A model generated the notes under the pieces. That model was not told where the DNA came from and did no database searches. It worked only from the letters and a program-made list of their open reading frames with translations. From the NCBI GenBank assembly GCA_002104905.1, contig MCFE01000393.1, positions 18,452-82,451 on the forward strand: 64,000 nt of DNA, in the 5' to 3' direction. This DNA is from Basidiobolus meristosporus CBS 931.73. Taxonomy: Eukaryota > Basidiobolomycota > Basidiobolomycetes > Basidiobolales > Basidiobolaceae. The position numbers and the translations under genes are program-made. Shown piece after piece: positions 21,832 to 35,218 of the stretch; the first letter of the stretch is position 1, and the number at the start of each line of letters is the position of its first letter.

Positions 21832-22026
21832 ATGTCAAGTACCCCAGATACCCCTCTTTCAAACGACGAGCTCTGCTTCGTGTGTAAAAAGTCCCCCATC
21901 AGCTACGCTCCACGCTCATGTGGTTGCCCGACGTTGTGTAAGAAATGTGCCATGAGACAAGCCACTGGAGGGAAGTGCCGCAAATGTGGGGAGTTCTTTG
22001 CCGAGCTCAAGAAGGTTAGAGACTAG
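21832..22026 (+). CDS. Small RING-like zinc-finger protein (64 aa)
   Basis: The protein has eight regularly spaced cysteines: CFVC-x9-APRSCGCPTLCKKC, then GGKCRKCGEFFAEL. This resembles the C-terminal RING-HC of Mdm2/IAP-type proteins, with the central ligands all cysteine rather than the usual C3HC4 histidine. The likely function is zinc binding and possibly E3 ubiquitin ligation or protein interaction, and no other domain is present. The ATG at 21832 is the first in frame; the open frame upstream has no ATG. It is a single exon and converges on the nucleotidyltransferase gene, whose stop lies 115 bp away. Confidence 0.65.
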   Translation: MSSTPDTPLSNDELCFVCKKSPISYAPRSCGCPTLCKKCAMRQATGGKCRKCGEFFAELKKVRD

Positions 22027-22141
22027 ACAAGGGACGCACGAGAATGCAGTGGTTACTAAAACCCTGATACTTCCCGCCTTCGGGCACAGGTCGATGTTTT
22101 TGGAAAATAAACCAGTTTTTATTTGAACTTCCTCAGAAGGC

Positions 22142-22981
22142 TCAGTAGTGCATTCGGCAATATTCTTCTGCTTCAATATAGCTTGCCAAACCTCCGATAT
22201 CCAGTCTGCCGGTAATGGGCATCGAGTGGATAGGGGTCTTATGGTGAAGCCATTTGATAAGGTGTCCGGGCGCATCGATGGCTTCCTTAGAAGTGTGTTG
22301 CTGCTTCATCTCCAGCAGAAACTCCTCGATGTACTTCAGATCCTCTTTCTTGAACAAATAAAAGCAAGGACAGGCGAATCTGGACTTGGTCTCAGTCGGG
22401 GCGGGTTTTTCCAAGAAATGGACGATCCGGCCGGAGTCGTCCAGCTCCAATATGCCGTTCTTTCTTGTGTCCTCCACGACGTAGTGCGTGGTCAAGGAAG
22501 AGTTGAGGTGACAGAAACGTTGAAGAAAATGCTCGAGATCGAACTCTCTCAACAACAGTATATCCGCACCGATTACCAGCGTATTCTCGAGACTTCCGTA
22601 GGAGTGGATGGAAAGCTGTAGGTCCTGGATGGCGCCTAGACGGGTCTCGTTGGTGTTGGTGTGGTTGTTCAACAGGTTTTCCCGGGGGAAGCCGTGGCGG
22701 TTTGCCCACTCTTGGAATTGAGAGTAATGGGTTTCGTTCGTTATGATATATACGTTGCCCAATTTAAAGTCCGACCAACTGTTCAGCTGTGTCTCATACT
22801 TTTGAAGTAACCGCCACCAATGAGTAAGAAGCGCATCATAACTTCCAAGCGGAACCAGAGCCTTAGGTAGGCCGATCAAATGGCTGTATTCACCAGAAGG
22901 TTCATTCTTTAAATCGTTCTGTAACCGAGTACCGTATCCGGCACTCAAGAATACCACCTTCAAAGGACATCTTCCCCCCAT
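22142..22981 (-). CDS. Sugar-phosphate nucleotidyltransferase-like protein
   Basis: This intronless gene encodes 279 aa. The N-terminus has the pyrophosphorylase signature VVFLSAGYGTRLQNDL (a G-x-G-T-R-L loop) and then GLPKALVPLGS with the sugar-phosphate-binding Lys. The middle carries the metal-site-like VIGADILLLREFD, and later ILELDDSGRIVHFLEKP, the usual D-x-G-x-I-x3-x-EKP pattern. The C-terminus (ITGRLDIGGLASYIEAEEY) resembles the substrate-closing segment of glucose-1-phosphate nucleotidylyltransferases. The substrate (UTP, dTTP or GTP; which sugar) cannot be told. It lacks the long beta-helix domain of GDP-mannose pyrophosphorylases. Being intronless among intron-rich neighbours is mildly unusual. 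Confidence 0.75.
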   Translation of the reverse strand: MGGRCPLKVVFLSAGYGTRLQNDLKNEPSGEYSHLIGLPKALVPLGSYDALLTHWWRLLQKYETQLNSWSDFKLGNVYIITNETHYSQFQEWANRHGFPRENLLNNHTNTNETRLGAIQDLQLSIHSYGSLENTLVIGADILLLREFDLEHFLQRFCHLNSSLTTHYVVEDTRKNGILELDDSGRIVHFLEKPAPTETKSRFACPCFYLFKKEDLKYIEEFLLEMKQQHTSKEAIDAPGHLIKWLHHKTPIHSMPITGRLDIGGLASYIEAEEYCRMHY

Positions 22982-23754
22982 CTCAAGTAAATAGAATTGG
23001 CAATGTTGGGTTCGGGTTCAGACTCAGGCTCAGCCATTCCTGAACATTGTTTGATGATTTTCCCACCAGAATGGCTGTCAAGAAACCAATTAGCACCCAT
23101 TTGTTTGGTGCTGTGTCACATCCCGCATTTGGTGACCATGCTGTTCTGGGAATGGGGATTCACCTCACCCAACACCTGTCAAAATTGCGACCATGGCTGG
23201 TGTTCGAATACATTTACGTTGATCACAAACAGCATATCAATCCGACAGAGCAGATCCCAATTTGAGAAGCTGGCTTCTCACTGCATTTAGGGAAGGTTTC
23301 AGTAGGGAGGAAACATGGCTTATATAAATGGAAATGTCACACACAATACACCTTCAAAATTACTTGTGTCCCGCGTCTCAGCCAAGTGCTGGCGAATGGT
23401 AAGGCTCGCCCTTTGGGTGCGTAGGAGAGCAACTTCTTGTTCTGGAAGTGATGAAGTTCCACGATCTTTGAATTCTGACATCTTCCCACGTTGCTCCATT
23501 CTTAACGTATGTTCCAACTGACAGCTGCTTGTTTCTGACCACCGGATGGATGTCCAAAATGGTTTAGATGACTCGAACGACAGGAACATTGAAGTATTAG
23601 TCAAATGTGCTCCAGCAGCGAGCATACGTCCAGGTAACCAAAAATAGATTCGATTCTGCACCCAGAATAGCCCTATAAAATCTCGTTGACTGCCGAGGAT
23701 TTGTACGTATTCCCTCCTTTCAGAAGCCCGCTCCAGCTCACACCCACATAAACC
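22982..23754. other. Divergent intergenic region
   Basis: These 773 bases lie between the nucleotidyltransferase (-) and the mitochondrial carrier (+). A 204-codon minus-strand ORF overlaps its right part and the carrier's first exons but looks like an antisense shadow. No repeat or RNA gene was seen. Confidence 0.4.
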
Positions 23755-24808
23755 ATGTCTACCACTGTTGGGTCGATCACACTCCCACCTGTCGTTCTTC
23801 CTCAGAATGATTCCGGCGCCAAAAAGTAGGTTCAGCCAGGCTAATGATGAAATCATGGATTGGTATACTGAGATATTCCTGTAGACTTGCCATGAAGCTG
23901 GTGAACGGGGCCATTGCCGGAGTGGTCGGCACACTCATCATCTACCCATTAGATATGGTAAAGACCCGTCTACAAAGCCAGAAAGCCGATGCCTTTGGGA
24001 AGCTTCGGTACCAAGGAGGGTATGTATTGAAATTCAAGCGGGGTTGATCTTACCGGAGATTTCTCAACTTGCTTTCTACAGGGTGCATTGCTTCAAAACG
24101 ATTGTTCAAGCTGAGGGAGCACGCGGCCTGTACCGTGGCCTGGTACCAAACCTCATCGGGATCACCCCCGAGAAGGCGATCAAACTGGCGGTGAACGACT
24201 ACGCCCGGGAGTACCTGGCGAAACAGAGCCACACCGATCCGGATCACCTTCCGATTCATTTGGGGATGATGGCTGGTGCCACGGCAGGTTTCTGCCAGGT
24301 GATCGCTACCAACCCAATGGAAATTGTCAAAATTCAGATGCAGGTGGCGGGTGCTGATCTGAAGCCGGGGCAACCCAGGCCAACCGCCCTCCAGGTGGTT
24401 CAGAGGCTGGGTCTGCGCGGAGTATACAAAGGTACCCCTGCCACATTGCTTCGCGACGTTCCATTCTCGGTGCTTTTCTTCCCATCCCATGCGTATCTGA
24501 AGAGCGTGTGCGCCGACACAAATGGCAACGTGTCCTTCCAAGCGGTCTTTGCCTCGGGAATCGTGGCGGGTGTGTTTGCCTCCGGCGCAGTCACCCCTGC
24601 GGACGTCATCAAAACCCGGCTACAGATGGCTCCCAAGCCAGGAGAGCCGGTGTTCCGCGGGTTCGCCCACTGCTTCAAAGAAATCGTGCGCAACGAGGGC
24701 CCCTCGGCACTCTTCAAAGGAATCGTGCCTCGTTGCATGATCGTATCACCGCTGTTCGGGTTCGCATTACTCACATATGAGGCCCAGCAGCGCTACCTAA
24801 AACTCTAA
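23755..24808 (+). CDS. Mitochondrial carrier, glutamate-carrier (GC1/SLC25A22) type
   Basis: Three exons (23755-23825, 23885-24019, 24082-24808) encode 310 aa. The three carrier signatures are intact: YPLDMVKTRLQSQ (repeat 1), NPMEIVKIQMQ (repeat 2), and TPADVIKTRLQMAP (repeat 3). Each is followed by the G-x3-G helix pattern such as GLYRGLVPNLIGITPEKAIK and GVYKGTPATLLRDVPFSVLF. The ITPEKAIKLAVND segment is typical of the glutamate and aspartate/glutamate carriers. No EF-hand extension is present, so it resembles the short glutamate carriers rather than AGC1. It acts in the inner mitochondrial membrane. Substrate assignment is by motif resemblance only. Confidence 0.85.
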
Positions 24809-24978
24809 TCCAACCAACGCCCACCTCACTCCTCTAATGAACAGCCACGCTAATTGTAATAGAAAGCCGCCTCCCAACTAGAGAATATAAGATACCGATG
24901 ATTTTATTTTTATTAAGTTACATTACAAGCTGAATTAGTGAGTATGTACGGTTAATGTTTGCGGGGTAGAGGAGATGA

Positions 24979-25855
24979 TCATTTTATGGTAATGGTGGTA
25001 AGACTCGGCTTGGCTTCCAAGGTGCATTCGGTCTCCACCTGCTCGCTGGAGTTGTTTCTCAGGCTAAACGAGGTTCGGCATTGCTGGGTAGTGATGAGGG
25101 AGAGAAGCATCCCTAAATCCAGTGATGGGTGTTAGTCTAGGTGCGGTGGTTGTGGTCGGAGGGCGGGGTGGGGGAAACTTACACAGAGAGTGGAGCAATA
25201 TGCCCGACTGAATCACCTTGAGGACTTGCAGGATCAACACCAAAATCGACACCAAGCTGATCAGAACGAGCGAGATGAGGCCGTCCCTGATGAACACCTT
25301 GAACAGCGGGGAGGAGTTGGCTCTAGCGTACTTGTAGATGGAGACTATGGTCATCGAGGCGAAGAACACCACGATGAAGGTGCTGTTGGTTAGCAGCAGG
25401 ATGATGTAGATGTCGTCAGTGGTCCAGGAGCAGCTCCCCTCGGCAACCGCGAAGATCTTGCGGGTGTTGATCATCATGAAGATCTGAGCGGTCAGATGGG
25501 TGAGTTGGGAGACGGCGAATATCCCTTTGATCAGACGCGCGTGGCGATTGATGCATATGGATCTCAGGAAGACCAGGGTCAGAATCAAGGTGACCGAGGT
25601 GAAGGACATGCTGCAGTATGAGAAGAAGTAGATCACGCAGTTCGGCCACTTGGCAAACAACCGAATGCCGAGGTACATGCAGCCAGTGGCCAGCAGTAGA
25701 AATGACTGGACTAGGTTCAACTTGTAGATCAGTGCCCGGTCCCGGACGACCATCCTCATCGAGTCGTACACATCTCGGGCCACCGGAAAGAACGTAAACG
25801 CCACCATCAGCAGCTCTACTTGGTCGTTCAGCTCCATATGTTTCTCGTGATCCAT
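24979..25855 (-). CDS. Seven-transmembrane protein of unknown function
   Basis: Two exons (25855-25183, 25112-24979) give 268 aa. There are about seven hydrophobic segments (for example VELLMVAFTFFPVARDVYD, LVQSFLLLATGCMYLGIRLF, LISLVLISLVSILVLILQVL), a short N-terminus and a hydrophilic C-tail (NNSSEQVETECTLEAK). Splicing restores IQSGILLHSLWMLLSLITTQ as the last membrane helix, and the unspliced frame gives an implausible Pro/Thr tail. The layout resembles the many fungal 7-TM orphan proteins, but no family motif was recognised, so receptor or transporter roles are open. A TATA-like CTATTTAAAG sits about 90 nt upstream. Confidence 0.6.
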
Positions 25856-26300
25856 AAGGGCGCTTCGGATGGAATGATGGCGGTGGGTGGAATATCAACA
25901 GCTCCAAGGGTCAAATGAAGGTTACGGGGATGCTGGTCCCAACTTTAAATAGTCCCCCGCTAGCACGACTCAATGGTGAGCCAATCACCGGTGGAGGTGC
26001 CGTTGGAGTCACAATGCTTGGGAGTAGCACTTGTCTCATACATCACCTCAAACTTTTCAATTCCCGAGCAATGCGGTACAGTCAGCTGAGCGAACAACTC
26101 CAAGCACTCGCGGTGTTTGGCCCGGGTGGATTCATGCGAGCATGTTTCGTGTCAATCGTCCCGCCGATATAAAGGTGTGCACATTAAAAAAATCTCCTTT
26201 ATTCTTCGAGATTATGTACAAATGCGATGGTGATTAGTGAGGAGTCTAAGAGGTGGGCGGGGACGGGTACGGGGACGGGGACGGGGCGAGGCTGGTTCGC
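25856..26300. other. Intergenic, membrane-protein promoter and PRMT 3' end
   Basis: These 445 bases contain the promoter of the 7-TM gene and the 3' flank of the arginine methyltransferase gene, both on the minus strand. A short run of GGGGAC repeats occurs at about 26259-26286. Plus-strand ORFs here lack domain support. Confidence 0.45.
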
Positions 26301-28630
<2,330 letters not shown>

Positions 28631-28908
28631 AGCCTGGGTGGGTTTGCTTCAAGCGCGCTCACCACCACCCTCCACTCGGATTTAGGTATAGTCTCTGGCC
28701 GACTGAAAAAAATCCGTTTTTTTTCTTTCCTGGAGATCACGGTGTGACTGGAGAAATTCGGGGGCCCGGTCGATTGTTGGTTAACTTTATGATCGGTTGG
28801 ATCGACTTTATTCAGGATGTGGACCAAGCAAGGTTAATTCTGGTGGTGGGATAAATATGGCCATAGATAGATGTGGGAGGTAAATAGGTCGGGGATTGGT
28901 GCTCATGC

Positions 28909-29889
28909 TTAGGGTTTGCCGATGAACGACTGAGGGAAGTAAGGCTTGAAGTAATCTTCATACTTCCTGTTCACGCACATTCCTCCACCAGTTGGCCCGA
29001 TGTGTGGACAGTGGAAGTCTGGTCTGTAGGGGATCATGTTGACATGGATCACACGGCAGAGAACATTGTCCTGCCCCATCTCATCGGGTAGCCCCAACGG
29101 GACCTTTTGCTGTAGGAACTCCAAGCATTCCTCGTTGCTCTTGTATTGCTGATCCTTACCCAAGCAGTACTTGTCATGTGACTGGCAGATACCCAATGAC
29201 AGGAATTTCTGGACCAATCCTGGGAGGGTCGCGGGGGTGACCTCCGACATCGGGACTTTCAGGAAATCGGCAATCAAGGGGGCGATCTTAGGGAGGAAGG
29301 AGCGGAAGCCTACAGACCACCGCCTGAATACCGCATCGTACTGGGTGATCTCCCCAGCATGATTAAATCTCAGCCACACATCCACCTGGACGGGAAGGTG
29401 GATCCCAGTGGCCTCGTGAACGAAGTCGATGATGACGCTTGTGGTGGCGACCTCGCCCGTCACCGCAAACTCAAACATGGTGTAACTCTTGGGAACGCCC
29501 AGGATAGTTGGGACGCTGGAGGAAGAGGCGAGGTTTGAGAAGAGTCCGAAGAGGTACTCGATGTTCTCCTCGAGGTCGTTGAACGTCCATGTGATGTCCA
29601 CCCGGCCACGGATATCGGCGGCCAGGATTCCGGGGGCTTTACCACTTTTCGCGATGATGGTGTTGTTTGGGTACATGAAATTCTCGAAAAGTCGGTGCAC
29701 GTAGTCAAGCTTCTTCCGGTAGTTCACCCGTTCACTTACCTGGTTCACCTCAACTCCGGCAGGGATTCCTTGCTCGTTGTCGATCGTCCCGCTCACCCCG
29801 TGAAGAATCCCCTCTTCCGCACCAAGAGCCAAGCCGATGGGTCCGCTGAGCAGGGCGACAAGGAGTGCTGCTTTCTTGATAGTAACCAT
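28909..29889 (-). CDS. Secreted protein of unknown function (326 aa) with Cys-rich C-terminus
   Basis: The single-exon frame begins with a clear signal peptide (KKAALLVALLSGPIGLALGA). The middle (residues about 60-215) has alternating short strands and helices, with YDAVFRRWSVGF and VQVDVWLRFNHAGEITQYD segments that recall a SnoaL/NTF2-like cone fold. The C-terminus has eight cysteines in a pattern ending LCRVIHVNMIPYRPDFHCPH-IGPTGGGMC. Similar secreted proteins occur in fungi as far as I recall, but no function is established. A TATAAAA box (minus strand, 29925-29932) lies about 40 nt from the start and suggests strong or inducible expression. High GC at third positions also fits strong expression. 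It is the last conventional gene before the transposon-rich half. Confidence 0.7.
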   Translation of the reverse strand: MVTIKKAALLVALLSGPIGLALGAEEGILHGVSGTIDNEQGIPAGVEVNQVSERVNYRKKLDYVHRLFENFMYPNNTIIAKSGKAPGILAADIRGRVDITWTFNDLEENIEYLFGLFSNLASSSSVPTILGVPKSYTMFEFAVTGEVATTSVIIDFVHEATGIHLPVQVDVWLRFNHAGEITQYDAVFRRWSVGFRSFLPKIAPLIADFLKVPMSEVTPATLPGLVQKFLSLGICQSHDKYCLGKDQQYKSNEECLEFLQQKVPLGLPDEMGQDNVLCRVIHVNMIPYRPDFHCPHIGPTGGGMCVNRKYEDYFKPYFPQSFIGKP

Positions 29890-29924
29890 GGTGGTGGTGA
29901 TGATGAAGGAAGTGGGGTCGTCGG

Positions 29925-29932
29925 TTTTATAG
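29925..29932 (-). promoter_or_regulatory. TATA box of the secreted-protein gene
   Basis: CTATAAAA on the minus strand lies about 40 nt upstream of the ATG at 29889. Confidence 0.6.
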
Positions 29933-30971
29933 CCGGTTGGGCTGACGGGGGATTATTTGTCCCATTACAGGAGAGCGCATGTTCGAGGTGGAGTCGACCA
30001 GGCATGATCGCGGAACATTACCCATGAACGCATGATCCCGACAACATGCGCACTGGTGGCCTGGATGAGGCAATATTGCTCTACATCCCTACCAAATGAG
30101 TGGACATGCAGGTGTTGTTTCTTGATGCAGGCGATATTCGCTCACCTCGCCAACAAACCATCAACAGCCAACCCAAGGTCGAAAATTCCCGGTTCAGCAG
30201 GTATCGACCCTGCCAACCAGATCTTACCATGCGAAGAACAGGTTGGCCCAAGCCTTTTCCGCCTCTGCCTCTCCCATTGGTGTGCGTGAGATGGGTGCAT
30301 TCATTGTCCAAATGGATTTCACCCATCACACTGGTCCGACCGTGGCCTCAACAATGCTCTAGTCCATCCCCATCTTCCTGCATCAGTGGAATTTAACGGC
30401 CTAGGGCTTATTCAGATAAGGATTATGATGGACCATGGTGACTCCCAAATCAGTCCCCCCTATGTGCCAGCAGTGCGGGGTTATTGCTATCATGGCCAAC
30501 TCTCTACCTCTTTACGTAGCCTACTGGAGCCCTGCTTGGCTGTACACCAGTACTCTCTTCCTCAGACAAATGCTAATCTTGGTCCTACTACTTGCAATCA
30601 ATTCCCATCTTATGTCTTGCATGGGTGCTCACATTGATGTACTAGGACCCACATATGGAGGTATAGAGTTGAATATAGAATAACACATCAAGCATTTTAC
30701 CAAATACTAAAACAACAAATCAGTCTACATCTGAGAAACCTTGGCTATCCCCATATATAGCTGAAGCATCTTTAGCAGGCTATAAGATGATACTTGGCAT
30801 ACATAGTCACCAAGGACTGCATCCACCTACAGGACCCTTGTTTCTGATACTCCTACATTCATTGGGCTGTCAGCTATCAAGCATCACAACCACTTTGAAT
30901 ATGGAAACTTAACCCTTAATACCCTCTGGATTACTTATGAAATCAGACTTGGCTAGGACTGGCATTAGTGT
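29933..30971. other. Promoter flank and transition to AT-rich transposon DNA
   Basis: Up to about 30.4 kb the sequence still has ordinary genic composition. Beyond it base composition becomes AT-rich and CpG nearly vanishes. No gene is supported. Short ORFs on both strands lack any domain. Confidence 0.5.
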
Positions 30972-32280
30972 CACCCTATGAAAAATTATTGTGATGATCC
31001 CATCAAATGGCCGCCACAAAGTTAAAGTCCCATGACTAAGAGGTACTGATCCCATCAGGACACTGTGCAGAGACCATTGAAAAATAATCACACCCCAGAT
31101 TTCACAAAAAACTCAGTCAAAATTTTTCATCACAACAATGTATAAGCGGTTTTTGATTGGTTCCCTGCCAATTTGCTCACTCTCTGATCCCAGACACTCT
31201 ATCACCTCCTACGTTTGTGTGCATTGATTGGCTATTGCCTCTTTTTCACAATCCTTACTTCCTGACTCAACTGTTTTTCTTTCTTTTCATGTGTACAAAT
31301 TGATTTATTTCCATTAAAACTTCAGTTGTACCTCAATTGCCAATTGTATTGACCTATACAAGTCCCTATACCCTACACTAACATTAAGCCCAACCTCACA
31401 CTCCACAAGTAACTTCATTAAAATCCACCATTCAATAAGTGTTTCTGCTGTAACACCCTGTTCCCATGACTTTGGCAGGAACCCTACTGCTTTATGCCAT
31501 TGTTCATTCACTGGTTCTCATACATCCTGATCATCAGCCATCACTGCAACTTCTAGCACCTCATCTTCTAGTCTTTGGAATAAATCCTTGCAATATTTCA
31601 GTGCATTTTCTTGAGCACTGCGCTTGAAGAAGTGCTGCTACCCCTTAGTGTGCCTATTAATGTTCCAAAATTCCACTCTAGGTATTTTGATAGTCTTCTG
31701 ATTTCTGGACATTGTTACTTTGTCTGTCAGTGGGATTTACACTCATTCTATAATGCAGGCAATGGCAGACAAATTGTCTTTCTCTTCTAACTCAGCTACC
31801 TCACTGGAGTGTAGCTCAACTGGCTGAACCTCCAACTCTCAAGAAAATGGCTGTGGTCTTCTTGGTAATTCTTCTTGGCTATTATAGAATTCAGCCAGTA
31901 CTGGGTTCATGGCATTAATTGGTGAGTACTGCAACTTTTTTCTCATGCCTCCCCATCTCTGGCTTGGGTAGACTTTTTTCCCTTTACTTTTGTCTTTATT
32001 GCTGCCAGGTCTTTCACTGCTAATCTGACTGTGTGCTTCTTATTTTGTACTTTATTTTCCCCTTGCTAATTGCTGCCCTGGTGCATCTGTTTCTGCATGC
32101 TTGTCTCTTATCAGCATTCTGCTGTTTACTAGACATTTCATTGCTGTATATTTAGAGCTTTGAGCCCTACTTGCAACAGGCTCTTAAGGAAGCTGCTGAT
32201 TTTTAGCTGCGGCACCCTTGTTCTTCTGCCTTTGGCAGTTTCTGCAATTCTTGAGATACTTTCTTTCCATACTCCATGAA
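30972..32280 (-). repeat. Inverted terminal segment of the CACTA-like region
   Basis: The reverse complement of this stretch aligns by eye with 48000-49664. Shared strings include TTGTTCATTCACTG at 31500-31513 (read forward, CAGTGAATGAACAA, at 49115-49128) and the paired TTTTTCATCACAA / TTGTGATGAAAATTTT blocks. A minus-strand frame at 31314-31511 encodes MNEQWHKAVGFLPKSWEQG. At 31980-32230 it contains one degenerate copy of the 204-bp subterminal unit, inverted. Confidence 0.6.
31314..31511 (-). pseudogene. Fragment of unknown transposon-encoded protein
   Basis: The open frame MNEQWHKAVGFLPKSWEQGV is matched at 49109-49290 (+) by NEQWHKAAGFLPKPW in disrupted frames. The protein is part of the repeat family, and no domain was recognised. 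Confidence 0.4.
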
Positions 32281-33020
32281 AAATAATATGGTCCTATGGG
32301 TGTATCTGATCCTGATCAGCCATCAGAGTCCTGCAATAAGTCTGTCATAGTCCCAGCAGCTTGGAATTATTGACCCTCCACACAATCTTTTGACAGGATT
32401 GTGCTAGTGTTTTGCTAATTTACTGCCAATAGTTTAAAAACTTGATAGTGTTTCAGTGGTCTTTTGACAAGAATTGCATGGCACTCCAATGGTCACAATG
32501 CACTCTACATTTGTATGAGCAAACCTAACCGGCCAATACATCTGATTGCCTTATATGGCAAAAAACCTGACAGTGTTCTGACAGCCTCATTGCACACCTA
32601 TGCTGTCATTTTAGTGACAGTTTGGAGGCCTACAGGTAGTTCTACATAATGCCACCATACCAATTATCCAAATGGTACTTTCTTTTTCTACCTCCCTGTG
32701 AACCATTCATATTACCACTGTTGAATCACTCTTCTTAATTTGCTTACCCACTGCTACCTTGGGTATTCCACATATAGTTCAAATTAAAAAAAACTATGGC
32801 ATCCTGCTGACAAACCTCTACATAGGAACACACCTGCTACAATTTACACACTTCTATCACCTCAACTTTACGGCTTTTCATTGTGATAATTGCAATGTAG
32901 GCATATACCATGCATTGCTGGTAACATATACATCTTGCAAACATGTGCTTGGTTGCCACCACCTTTGCCATGAATACACCTGAATATCTGCAAAGAATCT
33001 CTTGGTAATTAGCTAATATA

Positions 33021-33366
33021 TGTAGTAAGAGTCTTAGAGATATTGGAAGTGATTGGGAGAACCAATAGATTTTGTAGTTTTTACTTAATGATCTAGTGAA
33101 TGTAAAAGTAGCATTTATACTTTACAAGGTCTTGGCATAGAAGCACATAGAATAGGTTTAGAAAGATCCCAAGAGCATGTGTGCAAGGTTTGGGACTGTA
33201 TGGACAACTTTGAAAGTTTTCATGTTCTGGGTACTCATATTTTGGTGAAAGTATTCTAAGTACATCCCAACATGGATTTTGGTTAGTATTCTTTAGGATC
33301 TGAAGGTAATGATCTAAGTGACTACAATAGGTGTATATTTAAGTGAAATTACAAGTTTTTACAACA
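33021..33366 (-). repeat. 3' LTR of the Copia element
   Basis: On the plus strand it runs from TGTAGTAAGAGTC to TTTTTACAACA, about 346 bp. It is alignable throughout with 40257-40608 (shared GAGATATTG, AGTGATTGGGAGA, TTTGGTGAAA, GTGACTA). On the coding strand it starts TGTTG immediately after the polypurine tract. Confidence 0.85.
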
Positions 33367-33621
33367 CTCCCACTTAACTAAATGCTCATAATGACTAATC
33401 CTAATTTTGACCTACAATATTCAAACTTGTCTCTAGCTGATGATTTGGCAAATATGTCTGCAATCATTTGATATGTAGGGTAGTAAGCTAAGTTAACTAA
33501 GTTATTCTCTATAGCTTCATGTATGAAATGATGTCTATCATCTATGTGCTTAGTTCTAGCATGAAATCTGGATTTCTACCTAATTGTATACATCCTTGAT
33601 TATCTTGAAATAAAGTAATAG

Positions 33622-34900
33622 TCATTTTTTGACATAAGCCTGAATTTTCAAAAGCTTCCTTAACCACATTACCTCTTTTATAGCTTCACAAGCTGCCATA
33701 TACACTGCCTCTGTGGTAGAAAGTCCTCCAATTGGTTGTTTTCTTGAATTCCATGAAATTACTCCTTGACAGTCAAGAAAGGTGCATCCTGTAGTGGGTC
33801 TTCTATCAACCAAAATTTGTCCCCAATCAGCATCAGAGTATCCCACAAGATCCTGTTCTGAGTTCTTACCAGTGTATCTTAAGCAGATATCAGCAGTTCC
33901 CTTTAGGTATCCAAAAATCTGCTTAACTGCTGCTATATGATCAGATCCATAGTTCTGGTTATGCTGGCTGACAGCTCCCACTGAATATGAGATATCTGGA
34001 TGTATTCCAAGCATGAAATACATCACACTGCCAATCATTGATTGATAAGGAAAGACAGGGCTTTCAGATGGCACCAAGATCTCTTGATTTGGCTGAGTTT
34101 TGATCAAGTTAGGATTTGTCTCCATTGGGGTAGCTGCTGGTTGACAGTCTTCCATTTGGTACTTCTAAGTATATCTTGAGTATACTTGGATTGGCTTAGG
34201 GTGATAGTCTGGGTACTTCTGTCTATGAAGAATTTTATCCCTAAGTAGTAACTGAGTTCTCCTAGATTGGACATCTTGAACTCCTTAGATAGGCTGGATT
34301 TAGTCTCTTCCAATGTTTCTAGGTTATTGGCAGCTATAATAAGATTATCCATTTATAGACCTAATAGAACTGTATTTGCTTAATCTGGCTTATGGGATGT
34401 ACTATAGTCAGCATTACTCTGTTTCAAACTCAAAGATTCCAAATAAGAATCTATTTTGCAATTCCAGGCTCTTGGTGATTGTATCAGGCAGTTTAGAGAC
34501 TTTTTAAGTTTGCAGACCAAATGGGAGTTATCTTGATCTACAAGCCCATCAGGCTGGTCCATATACACATCCTCATCAAGTTCTCCATTCAAAAGTGCAG
34601 TTTTCACATCCATTTGATGTATAAAAAACTAGTATTTGGCTGCAATAGCCAATATTAATCAGATGGAATTAAACTTGGCTACCAGTGAAAAGGTCTCAGC
34701 ATAGTCAAGCCCATTTGTTTGAGAGTATCCTTTGGCCATAGGTCTTGCCTTTTATCTTTCAGCTGTACCCTCAGCCTTGTATTTTGTCTTAAAGACCCAT
34801 GGCATCCAACTAATTTTTGGTTGATTGGTAATTTGACCAAGTCCCAAGTTTGATTTTCCATTAGGGCCTGATATTTCTCAGTAATTGCACATCTCCAAAA
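33622..34900 (-). pseudogene. Copia reverse transcriptase and RNase H remnant
   Basis: RT fragments include MDVKTALLNGELDEDVYMDQ at 34613 downwards and LDNLIIAANNLETLEE-like sequence near 34340 (YxDD region degraded). The RNase H/connection part is 33622-34155: SPVFPYQSMIGSVMYFMLG, DLVGYSDADWGQ, and GLSTTEAVYMAACEAIKEVM, typical of Copia. At least three frame breaks separate the pieces. Confidence 0.85.
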
Positions 34901-35218
34901 CTTTCTCTGAGGGCTATTTGGGGCCTCTTTTAGAGTCTGGGGCTCATCAATATGGACTGAATAGGCATTGGCTGAGTTGGTACACTCATTGATAAAGTAG
35001 TTGGGGCCATTTCTTGTTCAGCTCAATCTTTGGGCATTCAGTACTAAAATGATCAGTTATGGAATATTCCTGGGAACTGCTTCAAGCTGAGCCACAGTTG
35101 TTGAGTCCTCTGCAGTGAAAAAGTTCTTGTTTTGCTCTGATTCAATCCTGACAATTGGTGGACTTGAGATCAGATTTTTGTCATCATCTGATGTCATTTT
35201 TTGTGAAAATTCTGAAAC

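Noticed and set aside
23320-23934. 204-codon minus-strand ORF
   Set aside because: It overlaps the promoter and first exons of the mitochondrial carrier, has no domain and looks like an antisense shadow.
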